Assembly (NCBI RefSeq): GCF_000173915.1
Contig: NZ_ACDZ02000005.1
Location: 120,049 to 184,048, forward strand
DNA: 64,000 nt
Direction of reading: 5' to 3'
Source of the DNA: Gemella haemolysans ATCC 10379
GTDB lineage: Bacteria; Bacillota; Bacilli; Staphylococcales; Gemellaceae
Shown: positions 17,763 to 26,930 of the stretch, piece by piece
Layout of the letters: every line of letters starts with the position of its first letter
How positions within the stretch are numbered: the first letter of the stretch is position 1
Notes under the pieces: model-generated
Told to the model about the DNA's origin: nothing
Database searches by the model: none
What the model saw: the letters and a program-made list of their open reading frames with translations, nothing else
Program-made: the position numbers and the translations under genes

Positions 17763-18710
17763 ATGTTCATAAACGAATTTAAAGCTGATCAAGAAATTAG
17801 TATGTTTTTATTATTGGATAATGTTATTCGTGGAGTAGCGTCAAGTGGGAAGCCATATTTAACACTTTATCTAAAAGATAAAACAGGTAGTATTGATGGT
17901 AAGATTTGGGAAGTTAAAGATGAAGATAGTGAAAATTTAAAAGCTGGTAAGATGATCCACGTAGAAGGGACTTTACTAGATTATCGAGGTAAGCTTCAGT
18001 TAAAAATAAAAAATTATAGAATGGCAACTGATAGTGATAATATAGATATTCAAGATTATATTCAAACAGCACCGGTTCCAAAAGATGTAATGATAAATGA
18101 ATTAAATTACTTCTTAAAAGAAATTGGGAATGATAATTTAAGAACAGTGACTATTGAATTGTTAAATAAATATAAAAGCCAATTTATTAGTTATCCTGCA
18201 GCTAAATCAATGCACCATGATTTTTATTCAGGTTTGATTTATCATACGACAACGATGTTAAAAATTGCGAAAGCTTTAGTAGCTATTTATCCATCACTAA
18301 ATAAAGATTTATTATACAGTGGAATTATTTTACACGATTTAGGAAAAACTGTCGAGCTAAGCGGACCTGTAGGAACATCTTATACATTAGAGGGAGAACT
18401 TCTGGGGCATATTGTTATTATGAGTGATGAAGTAGCTCGAATGGCTGATAAATTAGGAATTGAAGCTGAAGAGATTACGCTGTTAAGACATATGATTCTA
18501 GCTCACCATGGAAAATATGAATTTGGTTCTCCGAAATTACCAATGATAAAAGAAGCGGAGATTATTAATTTTATAGATAACATCGATGCTAGAATGATGA
18601 TGTTTGAAAAAAACTTAGCGAATGTAGAACCAGGAACATTTAGTGATAAATTATTCGGTCTAGAAGGAAGACACTTCTATGTTCCAACGTTCGATAGAGA
18701 AAACAATTAA
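17763..18710 (+). CDS. yhaM: 3'-5' exoribonuclease YhaM
   Basis: Cytoplasmic 3'-5' exoribonuclease of Gram-positives that trims RNA ends. It has an N-terminal OB-fold (residues about 10-100, including [15 protein letters not shown]) followed by an HD-type phosphohydrolase domain with LHDLGKT near residue 190 and [15 protein letters not shown] near residue 245, matching YhaM/CBF1 architecture. The 315-residue length is normal. The ATG at 17763 follows AAGGAGTGAGG. It is likely co-transcribed with the anchored unknown that starts 17 bases later. Confidence 0.92.
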   Translation: MFINEFKADQEISMFLLLDNVIRGVASSGKPYLTLYLKDKTGSIDGKIWEVKDEDSENLKAGKMIHVEGTLLDYRGKLQLKIKNYRMATDSDNIDIQDYIQTAPVPKDVMINELNYFLKEIGNDNLRTVTIELLNKYKSQFISYPAAKSMHHDFYSGLIYHTTTMLKIAKALVAIYPSLNKDLLYSGIILHDLGKTVELSGPVGTSYTLEGELLGHIVIMSDEVARMADKLGIEAEEITLLRHMILAHHGKYEFGSPKLPMIKEAEIINFIDNIDARMMMFEKNLANVEPGTFSDKLFGLEGRHFYVPTFDRENN

Positions 18711-18727
18711 GGAAAAGAGAAAAATAT

Positions 18728-19789
18728 ATGAATAAAGGAATAAAGTATATATTAGGTTTTGCAGCTATATTTGTTGCAGCAGTAATATGTGTATTTGGAA
18801 TTATTAAATACGAAGAAATGCAAGAAAATTCTACTTCTAATAATAGTGAAAATTTAGGAAGTGCTGATGGTAAAAAATTAGATAAAGAAACAACGATAAT
18901 TTTTGAGAAGATATCTTCTTTAAATGATATTGATGCACTTAATTCAGAGTTGCACCTATCACAATCAGTTGTTGATATTTTGAAAAAATATGCTCCGACT
19001 GTATATTATACAGTTGATAATAGTGAGGGATTTGATAAAATTTATTTCCGCTTAGGTGGATACATTGTGGACCGAAAAGTAAATGGAATTAATGAAATTA
19101 TTGGTTCTTATAAAATAGATGATGGGAAACTAACATCAACAGGTGATGATTTAGGTAAAGTAGGTTCTAAAATCAATGGTGGAGATTTAACATGGAAACA
19201 ACTTAACTTAAATAATAAAGTTCACGATAAAGATGCTGCAAAAGCTGTAGCAGATAAATTCTTCGCTGTTGGTCTTGGAGGAGGAGTAGATAGCATGTTA
19301 GGTATTTTTGCATATTCTTCTGATTCTAGTAAACATATCACTGACGCTCAGTTAGGACTTACTATTGTACCGATGTCATTGGCAGAAATCACTGATATGT
19401 ATAATGCTGCAACTCCAGATACATATAATGCAGATCAGGTTTATAAAAAAGTTTCAGAACTAAAACAAGCTAAGTATAGAGAAGTCGATGACAGCTATAA
19501 AGGTAATGAATCTAAGTATAATAAGAGTATTGGTAATGGGGAGGTTCTTTACTTCAAGAAAGACAAAATGTACTTAGCAGCCTTTGGAGGAATTGGTGGA
19601 GCTATGGGAATGACCTTAACAACACCAGACAAATGGACTGAAGAAGGAGATAGAATAATAATCCCATTAATAAATAATTTTGAAGGTGGAAGAATTAAAG
19701 GGAAAATGGTTCTTCGATTAAATAATAAAGTATATGAAGGTGGACAAAGCCGTTCTAAATACTACATCGAAAGTCGAACAAATAATTAA
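18728..19789 (+). CDS. Membrane-anchored extracytoplasmic protein of unknown function
   Basis: Not recognised. The 353 residues comprise an N-terminal signal-anchor helix (about residues 6-27), a polar Ser/Asn-rich linker, then a soluble region of about 290 residues with mixed alpha/beta character. It contains Gly-rich turns (VGLGGGVDSML and FGGIGGAMGMTL) and a YYTVDN/RLGGYIVDRKVNG strand pair. No lipobox, LPXTG or catalytic motif was found. It follows yhaM by 17 bases with AAGGAAAAG as a ribosome site, so the two probably share a transcript; a terminator-like hairpin follows. Confidence 0.7.
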   Translation: MNKGIKYILGFAAIFVAAVICVFGIIKYEEMQENSTSNNSENLGSADGKKLDKETTIIFEKISSLNDIDALNSELHLSQSVVDILKKYAPTVYYTVDNSEGFDKIYFRLGGYIVDRKVNGINEIIGSYKIDDGKLTSTGDDLGKVGSKINGGDLTWKQLNLNNKVHDKDAAKAVADKFFAVGLGGGVDSMLGIFAYSSDSSKHITDAQLGLTIVPMSLAEITDMYNAATPDTYNADQVYKKVSELKQAKYREVDDSYKGNESKYNKSIGNGEVLYFKKDKMYLAAFGGIGGAMGMTLTTPDKWTEEGDRIIIPLINNFEGGRIKGKMVLRLNNKVYEGGQSRSKYYIESRTNN

Positions 19790-19803
19790 TATTAAAAAAA
19801 TAA

Positions 19804-19836
19804 ATGGAAAGATGGGATTTATTCCTGTCTTTTCAT
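19804..19836 (+). terminator. Terminator-like hairpin after the 18728 gene
   Basis: ATGGAAAGA pairs with TCTTTTCAT (one G-T pair) and an inner GGGA pairs with TCCT around a short loop. The T-tail is poor. Confidence 0.45.
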
Positions 19837-19880
19837 ATATATATTAAAATAATCTTTATAATGAGGAAAATTAGTAAGGT

Positions 19881-20741
19881 ATGATATTAAATAGAAATGA
19901 CAAGATAGCGTTAGTAGTATGTTCAAATGGAAAAAATATTGAAGATAAAGACAGATTAGAAAAATTAGAAAGTATTTTAGTAGAGATGGGTTTAGTACCT
20001 ATCTTTACCAAATATATATACAAAGATAAGTTTGGACGCGGAGCAAAAGCACAAGTTCGAGCTGAGGAGTTAATGTCCTTTTATAAAAATAAAGAAATAA
20101 AAGCAATTTTTGATATTTCTGGTGGGGATATTGCAAATGAGGTATTAGATTATTTAGACTATGGTGTAATAAAAAGAAATTATAAACCCTTCTTTGGTTA
20201 TAGTGATTTAACAACAGTCTTAAATACTTTGGTAAGCCAAACGAATGAAGTAAATTATTTGTATCAAATACTAAATATTATTGAGGATAAGGAAATTAGA
20301 ACTAGCTTTGAAAATACTTTTATGAAAAATGAACAGACTCTATTAGATATAAAATGGAAATTTCTACAAGGAAGTAGTGTGGAAGGTGAAGTAATCGGAG
20401 GAAATATTAGATGTTTCTTAAAACTAGCTGGTACACGATATTTTCCGGAAGTGTATAATAAAGTGTTGTTTATAGAAGGATTAGGAACTTCTATAGAGGG
20501 ATTAGCCACACATCTTGCACAGTTAAAGCAGATTGGAGTTTTTGATAAAATTTCGGGATTATTAATAGGAACTTTTACAAAAATTGAAAAAGAAATATCT
20601 GTAGAGGAACTATTTGAACTTGTAAAAGAATATATTCCTGAACATTTGCCTGTAGTTAAAACAAGCGAAGTAGGACATGCAAAAGATTCTAAAGTATTGG
20701 AAATCGGTGGAATGATGAATATTAAAAATGAGTTGGTATAA
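19881..20741 (+). CDS. S66 family peptidase (LD-carboxypeptidase / MccF-like)
   Basis: A 286-residue serine peptidase of family S66, which includes murein LD-carboxypeptidase and microcin C self-immunity protein MccF. Visible family features: R-AEELM...KAIFDISGGDIANEVLDYLDY in the N-terminal half, the nucleophile elbow GYSDLT (Ser about 109), a glutamate in LFIEGLGTS near residue 200, and a C-terminal His in VGHAKDSKVLEIG. No signal peptide, so it acts in the cytoplasm, on recycled muropeptides or on a peptide-nucleotide. Residue assignments are by family analogy. The ribosome site is weak (GAGGAAAATTAGTAAGGT). Confidence 0.82.
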   Translation: MILNRNDKIALVVCSNGKNIEDKDRLEKLESILVEMGLVPIFTKYIYKDKFGRGAKAQVRAEELMSFYKNKEIKAIFDISGGDIANEVLDYLDYGVIKRNYKPFFGYSDLTTVLNTLVSQTNEVNYLYQILNIIEDKEIRTSFENTFMKNEQTLLDIKWKFLQGSSVEGEVIGGNIRCFLKLAGTRYFPEVYNKVLFIEGLGTSIEGLATHLAQLKQIGVFDKISGLLIGTFTKIEKEISVEELFELVKEYIPEHLPVVKTSEVGHAKDSKVLEIGGMMNIKNELV

Positions 20742-20756
20742 AACCAACTCATTTTT
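20724..20756. terminator. Bidirectional terminator overlapping the S66 gene stop
   Basis: AAAAATGAGTTGGT pairs with AACCAACTCATTTTT; the left arm includes the last codons of the S66 gene. It lies between convergent genes. Confidence 0.85.
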
Positions 20757-20758
20757 AA

Positions 20759-21622
20759 TTAAATATCATACCATTTTGAAATTGCTTGAGTTCCATTTGT
20801 GTTACGAACTTCTTCTTCTAATTCGTTGTAAATTTTATATGCTGTCTCAAGACCAGGTAGTTTAATGTTCATTTTTTCACATTCTTCTAAAGCTAGTTTC
20901 ATATCCTTAATAAAGTGATGAGTAAAGAATCCAGGTTTAAAATCTTTATTTAAGATACGTGGTCCGTATGAAGTCATTGAGAAGCTTCCACCTGAACCTG
21001 TTGATACTGTCTTGAAGAATGAGTCTAAGTCTAAACCAACTTCTTTGGCGAATTTAAAGCTCTCAGCGACAGAGATCATGGTTGTAGCTATTGCAATCTG
21101 ATTGGCAAGTTTTGTATATTGCCCTTTACCAGCTTCACCAAAATATGTAATATTTTTACCTAATTTTTCAACTAGTGGAAGAACAACTTCTTCGAATACT
21201 TTCTTATCGCCACCAGCCATAATTGATAGAGTAGCATTTTTTGCTCCGACATCTCCACCTGTTACAGGAAGATCGAGTGCATATGCACCAACTTTTAGAA
21301 ATTCATTACTAATTTTTTCAGCTAGAGTAGGAGAAGAAGTGGTCATATCTACAAATACTTGACCTTTTTTAGCTGTTGTAATAAGTCCATTTTCACTCAA
21401 ATAAACTTCTTCAACATCTTTAGGGTAACCTACTATTGTAAATACTACATCAGCAAATTTAGGTGCGTCTTTTACTTCGTTAAGAAGTGTAGCTCCACGA
21501 CTTACTAAGTTATCAGTTTTACTCTTTGTTCTGTTGTAGACGAAAAGTTCGTGACCAGCATCCATAAGGTGACCAGCCATGCTTTCTCCCATAACTCCAG
21601 TTCCAATCCATGCAATTTTCAT
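20759..21622 (-). CDS. NAD(P)-binding beta-hydroxyacid dehydrogenase
   Basis: A member of the 3-hydroxyisobutyrate dehydrogenase / tartronate semialdehyde reductase superfamily. The Rossmann motif is GTGVMGESMAGHL near the N-terminus, the substrate-binding signature DLPVTGGDVGAKNATL lies near residue 118, and the catalytic Lys sits in GKGQYTKLANQ near residue 170. I start at the ATG at 21622 (287 residues), which has GGAGG 8 bases upstream; the longer TTG reading would swallow that site. The true hydroxyacid substrate is not predictable here and no pathway neighbour helps. Confidence 0.85.
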   Translation of the reverse strand: MKIAWIGTGVMGESMAGHLMDAGHELFVYNRTKSKTDNLVSRGATLLNEVKDAPKFADVVFTIVGYPKDVEEVYLSENGLITTAKKGQVFVDMTTSSPTLAEKISNEFLKVGAYALDLPVTGGDVGAKNATLSIMAGGDKKVFEEVVLPLVEKLGKNITYFGEAGKGQYTKLANQIAIATTMISVAESFKFAKEVGLDLDSFFKTVSTGSGGSFSMTSYGPRILNKDFKPGFFTHHFIKDMKLALEECEKMNIKLPGLETAYKIYNELEEEVRNTNGTQAISKWYDI

Positions 21623-21783
21623 AGGAAATGCCTCCAATAAATAGTTTTATGTCCTTTAATTATATCACAAATCGATGAAAACGCTATGATAAACGATTAT
21701 AAATAGAAGGAAAGAAATTTAATATCATAGCACTTCAAAATATGGTATAATATTCAAGGTAAGAAGATAACTAGGAGGATATT

Positions 21784-22686
21784 GTGAATAAAAGTAAATT
21801 AAAAGAATTTTTCATGTGTACAAGACCACATAGTTATCCAGCATCAATAGCACCAGTTTTATTTGGAGCTACTTATGCTTTAGGATATGAGATTAAGTTT
21901 TCGATTTTAAAATTTATTTTGTTTTTACTGGCATGTCTGTTGATTCAAGCAGCAACCAACCTGTTTAATGAATACTATGATTATAAGCATGGTTTGGACA
22001 AAATTGATTCTGAGGGAATTTCTGGTTCGATAGTGAAGGGGAATCTAAGTCCTAGAGAAGTTATGGTAGGTGCGTTGGTATTATACGCGTTAGCTTTTAT
22101 ACTAGGATTAATTCTAACTTTTATGACTAGTCTTTATATACTATTAGTGGGGTTAGTGTGTATGCTTGCTGGCTATTTTTATACAGGTGGAAAGTATCCT
22201 ATAGCTTATTCTCCTTTTGGGGAAGTTGTTTCTGGATTTTTTATGGGGACAATAATTATTTCTTTATCGTTTTACTTCCAAACTGGATATGTAAATGCTG
22301 ATATTATTGTCGTTTCACTGCCGTTATTTATCATGATTGGAGCTATTTTATTAGCGAATAATATTCGTGATTTAGATAATGATAAAGAATCAGGAAGAAG
22401 AACATATGCGATATTAGTAGGAAGAAATAATGCGATTAAAACAATGGAAATTAGCTTTATCGTAGTATATTTATTAAATGTTTTATTTATAGTTACTAAA
22501 TATGCTTCATGGTGGAATCTACTAGTGTTTGTTACTATTCCGTTAGCAATAAAAATAATTAAAGGTTTTAGTGCAAATAATCACAAAACAACAATGGCGC
22601 CATTTATGGTGTTAACAGCTAAGTTAACGATTTTTGTAGGATTCATAATGTCGTTAGCGAATATACTGAAATATTTAATGAACTAA
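21784..22686 (+). CDS. menA: 1,4-dihydroxy-2-naphthoate polyprenyltransferase (UbiA family)
   Basis: Attaches the isoprenoid tail to DHNA in menaquinone synthesis. The 300-residue integral membrane protein has about eight or nine helices and both Asp-rich prenyl-diphosphate motifs: NEYYDYKHGLD near residue 62 and NIRDLDNDKESGRRT near residue 200. The start is GTG 21784 with AGGAGG upstream. No other men gene lies in the window, so this could complete a pathway encoded elsewhere or use DHNA scavenged from other bacteria, as proposed for some streptococci. The choice of MenA over other UbiA enzymes is from overall resemblance. Confidence 0.82.
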   Translation: MNKSKLKEFFMCTRPHSYPASIAPVLFGATYALGYEIKFSILKFILFLLACLLIQAATNLFNEYYDYKHGLDKIDSEGISGSIVKGNLSPREVMVGALVLYALAFILGLILTFMTSLYILLVGLVCMLAGYFYTGGKYPIAYSPFGEVVSGFFMGTIIISLSFYFQTGYVNADIIVVSLPLFIMIGAILLANNIRDLDNDKESGRRTYAILVGRNNAIKTMEISFIVVYLLNVLFIVTKYASWWNLLVFVTIPLAIKIIKGFSANNHKTTMAPFMVLTAKLTIFVGFIMSLANILKYLMN

Positions 22687-22715
22687 AAAAATATAAAAAG
22701 AGTCAACTTTTTTTG

Positions 22716-22744
22716 TTGACATCTTAAACTAAAAGATATATAAT
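22716..22744 (+). promoter_or_regulatory. Consensus sigma-A promoter of yceD-rpmF
   Basis: A perfect TTGACA at 22716-22721 and TATAAT at 22739-22744 are spaced 17 bases apart. This is among the strongest promoters in the window, fitting a ribosomal protein operon. Confidence 0.85.
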
Positions 22745-22772
22745 AAGTAATGTGTTTATGAGGTGATATTTA

Positions 22773-23279
22773 ATGAAATGGTTAAGATCTTCGTTATTCA
22801 AAAATAATAGTGATACTTTTGTTTTTGAAGAAAATATAAATGTTAAAGTAGAACACTATGATAACTCTCTAAAAGATATTAGAGATGTTGTTGTTAGTGG
22901 AAAATTAACTCGAGGTGGACAAGATAAAATCTATGCCGATCTATTAATTAAAGGAAGCTTCGAAATGATTTCAGGAAAAACACTTAAAGAAGTGGTTGTT
23001 CCATTTGAAATTGAAGAGAGAGAAGAATACGTTGATAAGTCTGTATTTGCAGGCGAAGAGGTATTCGACATTAATTTAATGGATATGTATATTGACTTAA
23101 CACCTTTAGTGAATGAGCTTATAATTTTAAATATTCCAATAACTACTTCTGATGAAGAAGAGTTAGAAATGGTTTCTGGTAATGACTGGGAAGTGGTTTC
23201 TGAAGAGTCTTTAACTGATGTTAAAGAAAAGAAAGAATCACCATTTGCGGCTCTTAATGGATTATTTAAAGAACAATAA
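22773..23279 (+). CDS. yceD: YceD family (DUF177) protein
   Basis: A 168-residue acidic protein of the DUF177/YceD family, which is almost always encoded just before rpmF and has been linked to ribosomal RNA maturation in bacteria and plastids. Visible features are the N-terminal basic region, a central VVVSGKLTRGGQDKIYADLLIKG-like strand region and a C-terminal acidic segment with PFAALNGLF. It lacks the cysteines seen in many family members. It follows a consensus promoter and precedes rpmF by 32 bases. Confidence 0.85.
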   Translation: MKWLRSSLFKNNSDTFVFEENINVKVEHYDNSLKDIRDVVVSGKLTRGGQDKIYADLLIKGSFEMISGKTLKEVVVPFEIEEREEYVDKSVFAGEEVFDINLMDMYIDLTPLVNELIILNIPITTSDEEELEMVSGNDWEVVSEESLTDVKEKKESPFAALNGLFKEQ

Positions 23280-23311
23280 GAATTATTTAAAATAATTGGA
23301 GGAAATTAACT

Positions 23312-23488
23312 ATGGCAGTTCCTTTTAGAAGAACATCAAAAACAGCTAAAAGAAAAAGAAGAACTCACAAAAAACTATCTGCACCATCAATTACTATCGA
23401 TGCAACAACTGGTAACTACGTAATGGGTCACCGTGTTGATAGAAAAACTGGTATGTACAAAGGTAGACAAGTTCTAGACGTTAAATAA
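23312..23488 (+). CDS. rpmF: 50S ribosomal protein L32 (bL32)
   Basis: A 58-residue protein beginning [17 protein letters not shown], the bL32 signature, followed by a short middle segment and [10 protein letters not shown] near the C-terminus. The zinc-binding Cys pairs of C-plus L32 are absent, so this is the zinc-independent C-minus form. It has GGAGG before the ATG, is co-transcribed with yceD, and is followed by a strong terminator. Confidence 0.96.
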   Translation: MAVPFRRTSKTAKRKRRTHKKLSAPSITIDATTGNYVMGHRVDRKTGMYKGRQVLDVK

Positions 23489-23501
23489 TTTAAATATTAC
23501 C

Positions 23502-23533
23502 AAACCCTAAGGAGGTGTCCTTAGGGTTTTTTT
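23502..23533 (+). terminator. Terminator of yceD-rpmF
   Basis: AACCCTAAGGA pairs with TCCTTAGGGTT around a 4-base loop and is followed by seven T. Confidence 0.92.
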
Positions 23534-23712
23534 ATGTTTAAAATTAAGTTAAGTAAATGAAATATATGAGATTTGCATTTAAAGATTTAAATTTATATTA
23601 AAAATGAACAGAAAATAAATCTTTAAATTCGTATTAGTAAGTTGTATAATAAATATAAGGGTATAGAATATTATTTCTTAATTGTTTAGAAATATGAAAA
23701 GAGGATTTTATT

Positions 23713-24819
23713 ATGACAAATTATGGAATTGTTGGAACAGGTTATTTTGGTGCAGACTTAGCTCGTTCATTAGAGAAAATAAAAGATGCGAAGGTAACTG
23801 CAGTTTTTGATCCGGAAAATGGAGAGAAAGTTTCTAAGGAGCTTAATGCAAAAAATTGTTTGTCGTTGGAAGAGTTGGTTGGTCTAGATGAGGTAGATTG
23901 TGTTATCGTCGCAACACCGAGTAATTTACATCGTGAGCCAGTATTATTAGCCGCTAAGAATGGTAAACATGTATTCTGTGAAAAACCAATCGCTTTATCT
24001 TATGAAGATTGTAAGGTTATGGTTGAAACTTGTCGAGAAAATAATGTGATTTTTATGGCAGGTCATATTATGAACTTTTTTAATGGAGTACGTCACGCAA
24101 AAGAATTGATTAAGCAAGGGAAAATTGGGGATGTAATATTTTGTCATGCTGCAAGAACAGGATGGGAAGAAAAACAAGAAACTGTTTCTTGGAAAAAAAT
24201 TCGATCACAGTCTGGAGGACACTTATACCATCACATTCATGAACTTGATTGTATTCAATTTATTATGGATGGTCTACCGGAGCAAGCAACTATGATAGGC
24301 GGAAATGTATGTCATGTCGGTGAAAATTTTGGTGATGAAGATGATTTCTTAATAGTTAATCTGGAATTTTCTAATAAACGATATGCAGTACTTGAATATG
24401 GGAATGCATTTAGATGGGGTGAACATTATGTCCTTATAGAAGGTACAAAAGGAGCTATAAAATTAGATTTATATAATACTAAAGGTACTTTAAGAGTAGT
24501 GGGAGAAGGAGAGAGTTATTTCTTAATCCATGAATCAAAAGAAGAAGATGATGATAGAACGGCTATTTATACAGGTAGAGGAATGGACGGAGGAATAGCT
24601 TATGGAAATCCTAATGTACGTTGTCCACTTTGGTTACAAAGCTGTATAGATAAAGAAATGTTGTATTTGCATAACATTTTGAATGGAGAAAAAGTATCAA
24701 AAGAATATGAAAAACTATTAAATGGTGTTGCAGCTTTAGAGTCAATTGCGACTGCTGATGCATGTATATTGTCTTTAAAAGAAAATAGAAAAGTAGAGTT
24801 GAGAGAAATAGTGAAATAG
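23713..24819 (+). CDS. Gfo/Idh/MocA family oxidoreductase
   Basis: A 368-residue NAD(P)-dependent oxidoreductase. The N-terminal Rossmann fold has GIVGTGYFG; the family signature EKP (FCEKPIALS, about residues 91-99) provides the conserved Lys near the nicotinamide. The C-terminal domain contains GGHLYHHIHELD near residue 173 with histidines typical of the active site. Substrates in this family are sugars, inositols or related polyols. It stands alone between its own upstream region and a bidirectional terminator, so the substrate stays open. Confidence 0.82.
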   Translation: MTNYGIVGTGYFGADLARSLEKIKDAKVTAVFDPENGEKVSKELNAKNCLSLEELVGLDEVDCVIVATPSNLHREPVLLAAKNGKHVFCEKPIALSYEDCKVMVETCRENNVIFMAGHIMNFFNGVRHAKELIKQGKIGDVIFCHAARTGWEEKQETVSWKKIRSQSGGHLYHHIHELDCIQFIMDGLPEQATMIGGNVCHVGENFGDEDDFLIVNLEFSNKRYAVLEYGNAFRWGEHYVLIEGTKGAIKLDLYNTKGTLRVVGEGESYFLIHESKEEDDDRTAIYTGRGMDGGIAYGNPNVRCPLWLQSCIDKEMLYLHNILNGEKVSKEYEKLLNGVAALESIATADACILSLKENRKVELREIVK

Positions 24820-24835
24820 AAAATAAGAGACTAAT

Positions 24836-24879
24836 AAAAACAATACTCCAAGAGAAATTCTCTTGGAGTATTGTTTTTA
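24836..24879. terminator. Bidirectional terminator
   Basis: AAAAACAATACTCCAAGAGA pairs with TCTCTTGGAGTATTGTTTTT, a perfect 20-base stem between the convergent oxidoreductase and asd genes. Confidence 0.92.
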
Positions 24880-24884
24880 TAATA

Positions 24885-25961
24885 TTAATCTAAGTATCCT
24901 AATTTTTTAATTAGTTCTGCAGTTAAAACAGCTCCACCAGCTGCTCCACGTAATGTATTGTGAGAAAGTCCTACGAATTTGTAGTCAAATAGGTTATCTT
25001 CACGAAGACGACCTACAGTTATTTGCATACCTTTTTCGTTATCACGATCAAGTACTGGTTGTGGACGATCGTTTTCTTCATAATATTTAATGAATGGTGT
25101 TGGCGCTAATGGTAAGTCGTATTTAGCAATTTCAGGAACATGATTTTTAATTTTTTCAACTAAAGTTTTTAGTCCTGGGTCATTTTCTAAATTGAATGAT
25201 ACACAAGCAAGGTGTCCGTCAAGAACTGGAACACGAATACATTGAGCTGAAAGTTTCATAGAATCATCTGGAACGATTTTTCCATCAACTACTTTACCAA
25301 AGATTTTAAGTGGTTCTTTTTCACTTTTCTCTTCTTCACCACCGATATAAGGAATGATGTTCTCTACCATTTCAGGCCATTCGTTGAATGTTTTTCCGCT
25401 TCCTGAGATAGCTTGATATGTACAGATAGATGCTTCTTTAACACCGTACTCTTTAATTGCTTCAAAGATAGGTACATAGCTTTGAATTGAACAGTTAGGT
25501 TTTGTAACGATGAATCCTTTTTTAGTTCCAAGGCGTTCTCTTTGCGCAGGAAGAACATCTAGGTGAGCTGAGTTAATCTCTGGAATAATCATCGGAACAT
25601 CATCTTTATTTCTGTTCGCAGAGTTGTTAGAAACAACTACTACTTCGCGTTTAGCATAATCTTCTTCAAGTTTAATTAAAGCTTCTTTATCAAGGTTGAT
25701 GGCACAGAATACCATATCAATTCCTTCAGAAACTTCGTCAATTTTGTATAAGTCTTCAACAACTAATTCTTTAGTGTATTCAGGTACAGCGTGGTCTAAT
25801 TTCCAACGGCTTTCCATAAGTTCACCATATTTTTTACCAGCAGAACGAGGTGATGCTGCTAATTTAACTACGTCAAAGTATGGGTGATTTTCTAATAATA
25901 CTAATAGGCGTTGACCTACCATTCCTGTTGCCCCTAATACGGCTACTCTTGATTTTTGCAT
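24885..25961 (-). CDS. asd: Aspartate-semialdehyde dehydrogenase (archaeal/fungal type)
   Basis: Reduces aspartyl phosphate to aspartate semialdehyde, the second step of the aspartate family. The 358-residue protein has GATGMVGQR at the nucleotide site, the active-site Cys in KPNCSIQSY (about 157) and the later His in VPVLDGHLACV. Overall it matches the archaeal/yeast ASADH branch rather than the usual bacterial one. It is on the minus strand downstream of thrB, about 90 bases away, so it may be co-transcribed with thrC-thrB. Together with lysC and hom it supplies homoserine. Confidence 0.9.
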   Translation of the reverse strand: MQKSRVAVLGATGMVGQRLLVLLENHPYFDVVKLAASPRSAGKKYGELMESRWKLDHAVPEYTKELVVEDLYKIDEVSEGIDMVFCAINLDKEALIKLEEDYAKREVVVVSNNSANRNKDDVPMIIPEINSAHLDVLPAQRERLGTKKGFIVTKPNCSIQSYVPIFEAIKEYGVKEASICTYQAISGSGKTFNEWPEMVENIIPYIGGEEEKSEKEPLKIFGKVVDGKIVPDDSMKLSAQCIRVPVLDGHLACVSFNLENDPGLKTLVEKIKNHVPEIAKYDLPLAPTPFIKYYEENDRPQPVLDRDNEKGMQITVGRLREDNLFDYKFVGLSHNTLRGAAGGAVLTAELIKKLGYLD

Positions 25962-26048
25962 AATAAATTTCTCCTTTATTTATATAAAATTATTTCAAAA
26001 TGAACTCCTTCTTTGTAATGAAAGAAGAAGTTCAAAAATTTTAACGTA

Positions 26049-26930
26049 TTAATTTAGAACTACTGTTCCTTCTTTATCAACTTTTAATAAAATTGCTTGC
26101 CAGTTGTATTTTAATTTAGCAAGTTCAGTTTTTATTTTTTCAATATTGTTAGTATCGCTAACGATATTCATTAATGTAGAACCACTTCCAGAAATGAAAA
26201 ATGCTGAACTATCAATTTTTTCACAAATTTCTCTAACTTCGTGATATTCATGTATTATTTCTTTTCTGTAAGGTTCATGGATTTTATCTCCCATAACCTT
26301 ATTAAGAAGTTCTAAATCATAAGTTTCAAATGCCTTAATAACCGATCCGATACGTGATAACGAGTAGATTGCATCTTGAAGTTTAATTTCTTTTGGCATT
26401 ACTTTTCTAGCTTCTTCAGTAGAAGTTTCGAAGTTTGGAATTAATGCCAGGAAATTAAATCTTTCATCGACTTCGTATCTTACAGTTACCGCTTCTTTAC
26501 TATCAGTAGTACAAGATGAGCTTAGACTTCCAAAAATAGCTGGTGAAACATTATCAGGGTGTCCTTCGATTTCGTTAGCTATTGTAAAGATTTCTTGTTT
26601 ATCAATGGGTGTATCAGTTAATAAGTATGCACCATAAATTCCAGCAACTACACATGTAGAGCTACTACCTAAACCACGGCTAATTGGTACATCATTTTCG
26701 ATAGATATTCTAACACCAGAAATTTCTTTGTTTAATTTTTTTAGTGTAGTTAGTAATGTTTGATAAACTAGGTTATTTTTATTTGAAAAACGTTCTTCAA
26801 ATCCGACGAATTCTAGACCGCTGTCTAATTTCTCGAATTTAAAAGTAGTGTAAAGTGTCAAAGCAACACCAAGGCTATCAAATCCACATCCAACATTAGC
26901 TGAAGTGGCAGGTACACGAACACTTACCAT
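26049..26930 (-). CDS. thrB: Homoserine kinase
   Basis: GHMP-family kinase phosphorylating homoserine for threonine synthesis. The 293-residue protein begins with VRVPATSANVGCGFDSLG (family motif 1), has the ATP-binding PISRGLGSSSTCVVAG near residue 82 and the C-terminal GHMP motif SAFFISGSGSTLM near residue 245. Its ATG overlaps the thrC stop by one base (TAATG), so the two genes are translationally coupled. Confidence 0.95.
   Translation of the reverse strand: MVSVRVPATSANVGCGFDSLGVALTLYTTFKFEKLDSGLEFVGFEERFSNKNNLVYQTLLTTLKKLNKEISGVRISIENDVPISRGLGSSSTCVVAGIYGAYLLTDTPIDKQEIFTIANEIEGHPDNVSPAIFGSLSSSCTTDSKEAVTVRYEVDERFNFLALIPNFETSTEEARKVMPKEIKLQDAIYSLSRIGSVIKAFETYDLELLNKVMGDKIHEPYRKEIIHEYHEVREICEKIDSSAFFISGSGSTLMNIVSDTNNIEKIKTELAKLKYNWQAILLKVDKEGTVVLN

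Noticed and set aside
17483..17770. 95-codon minus-strand frame after dnaJ
   Set aside because: It lies in the dispersed repeat and AT-rich spacer, has no ribosome site and reads through the hairpins.
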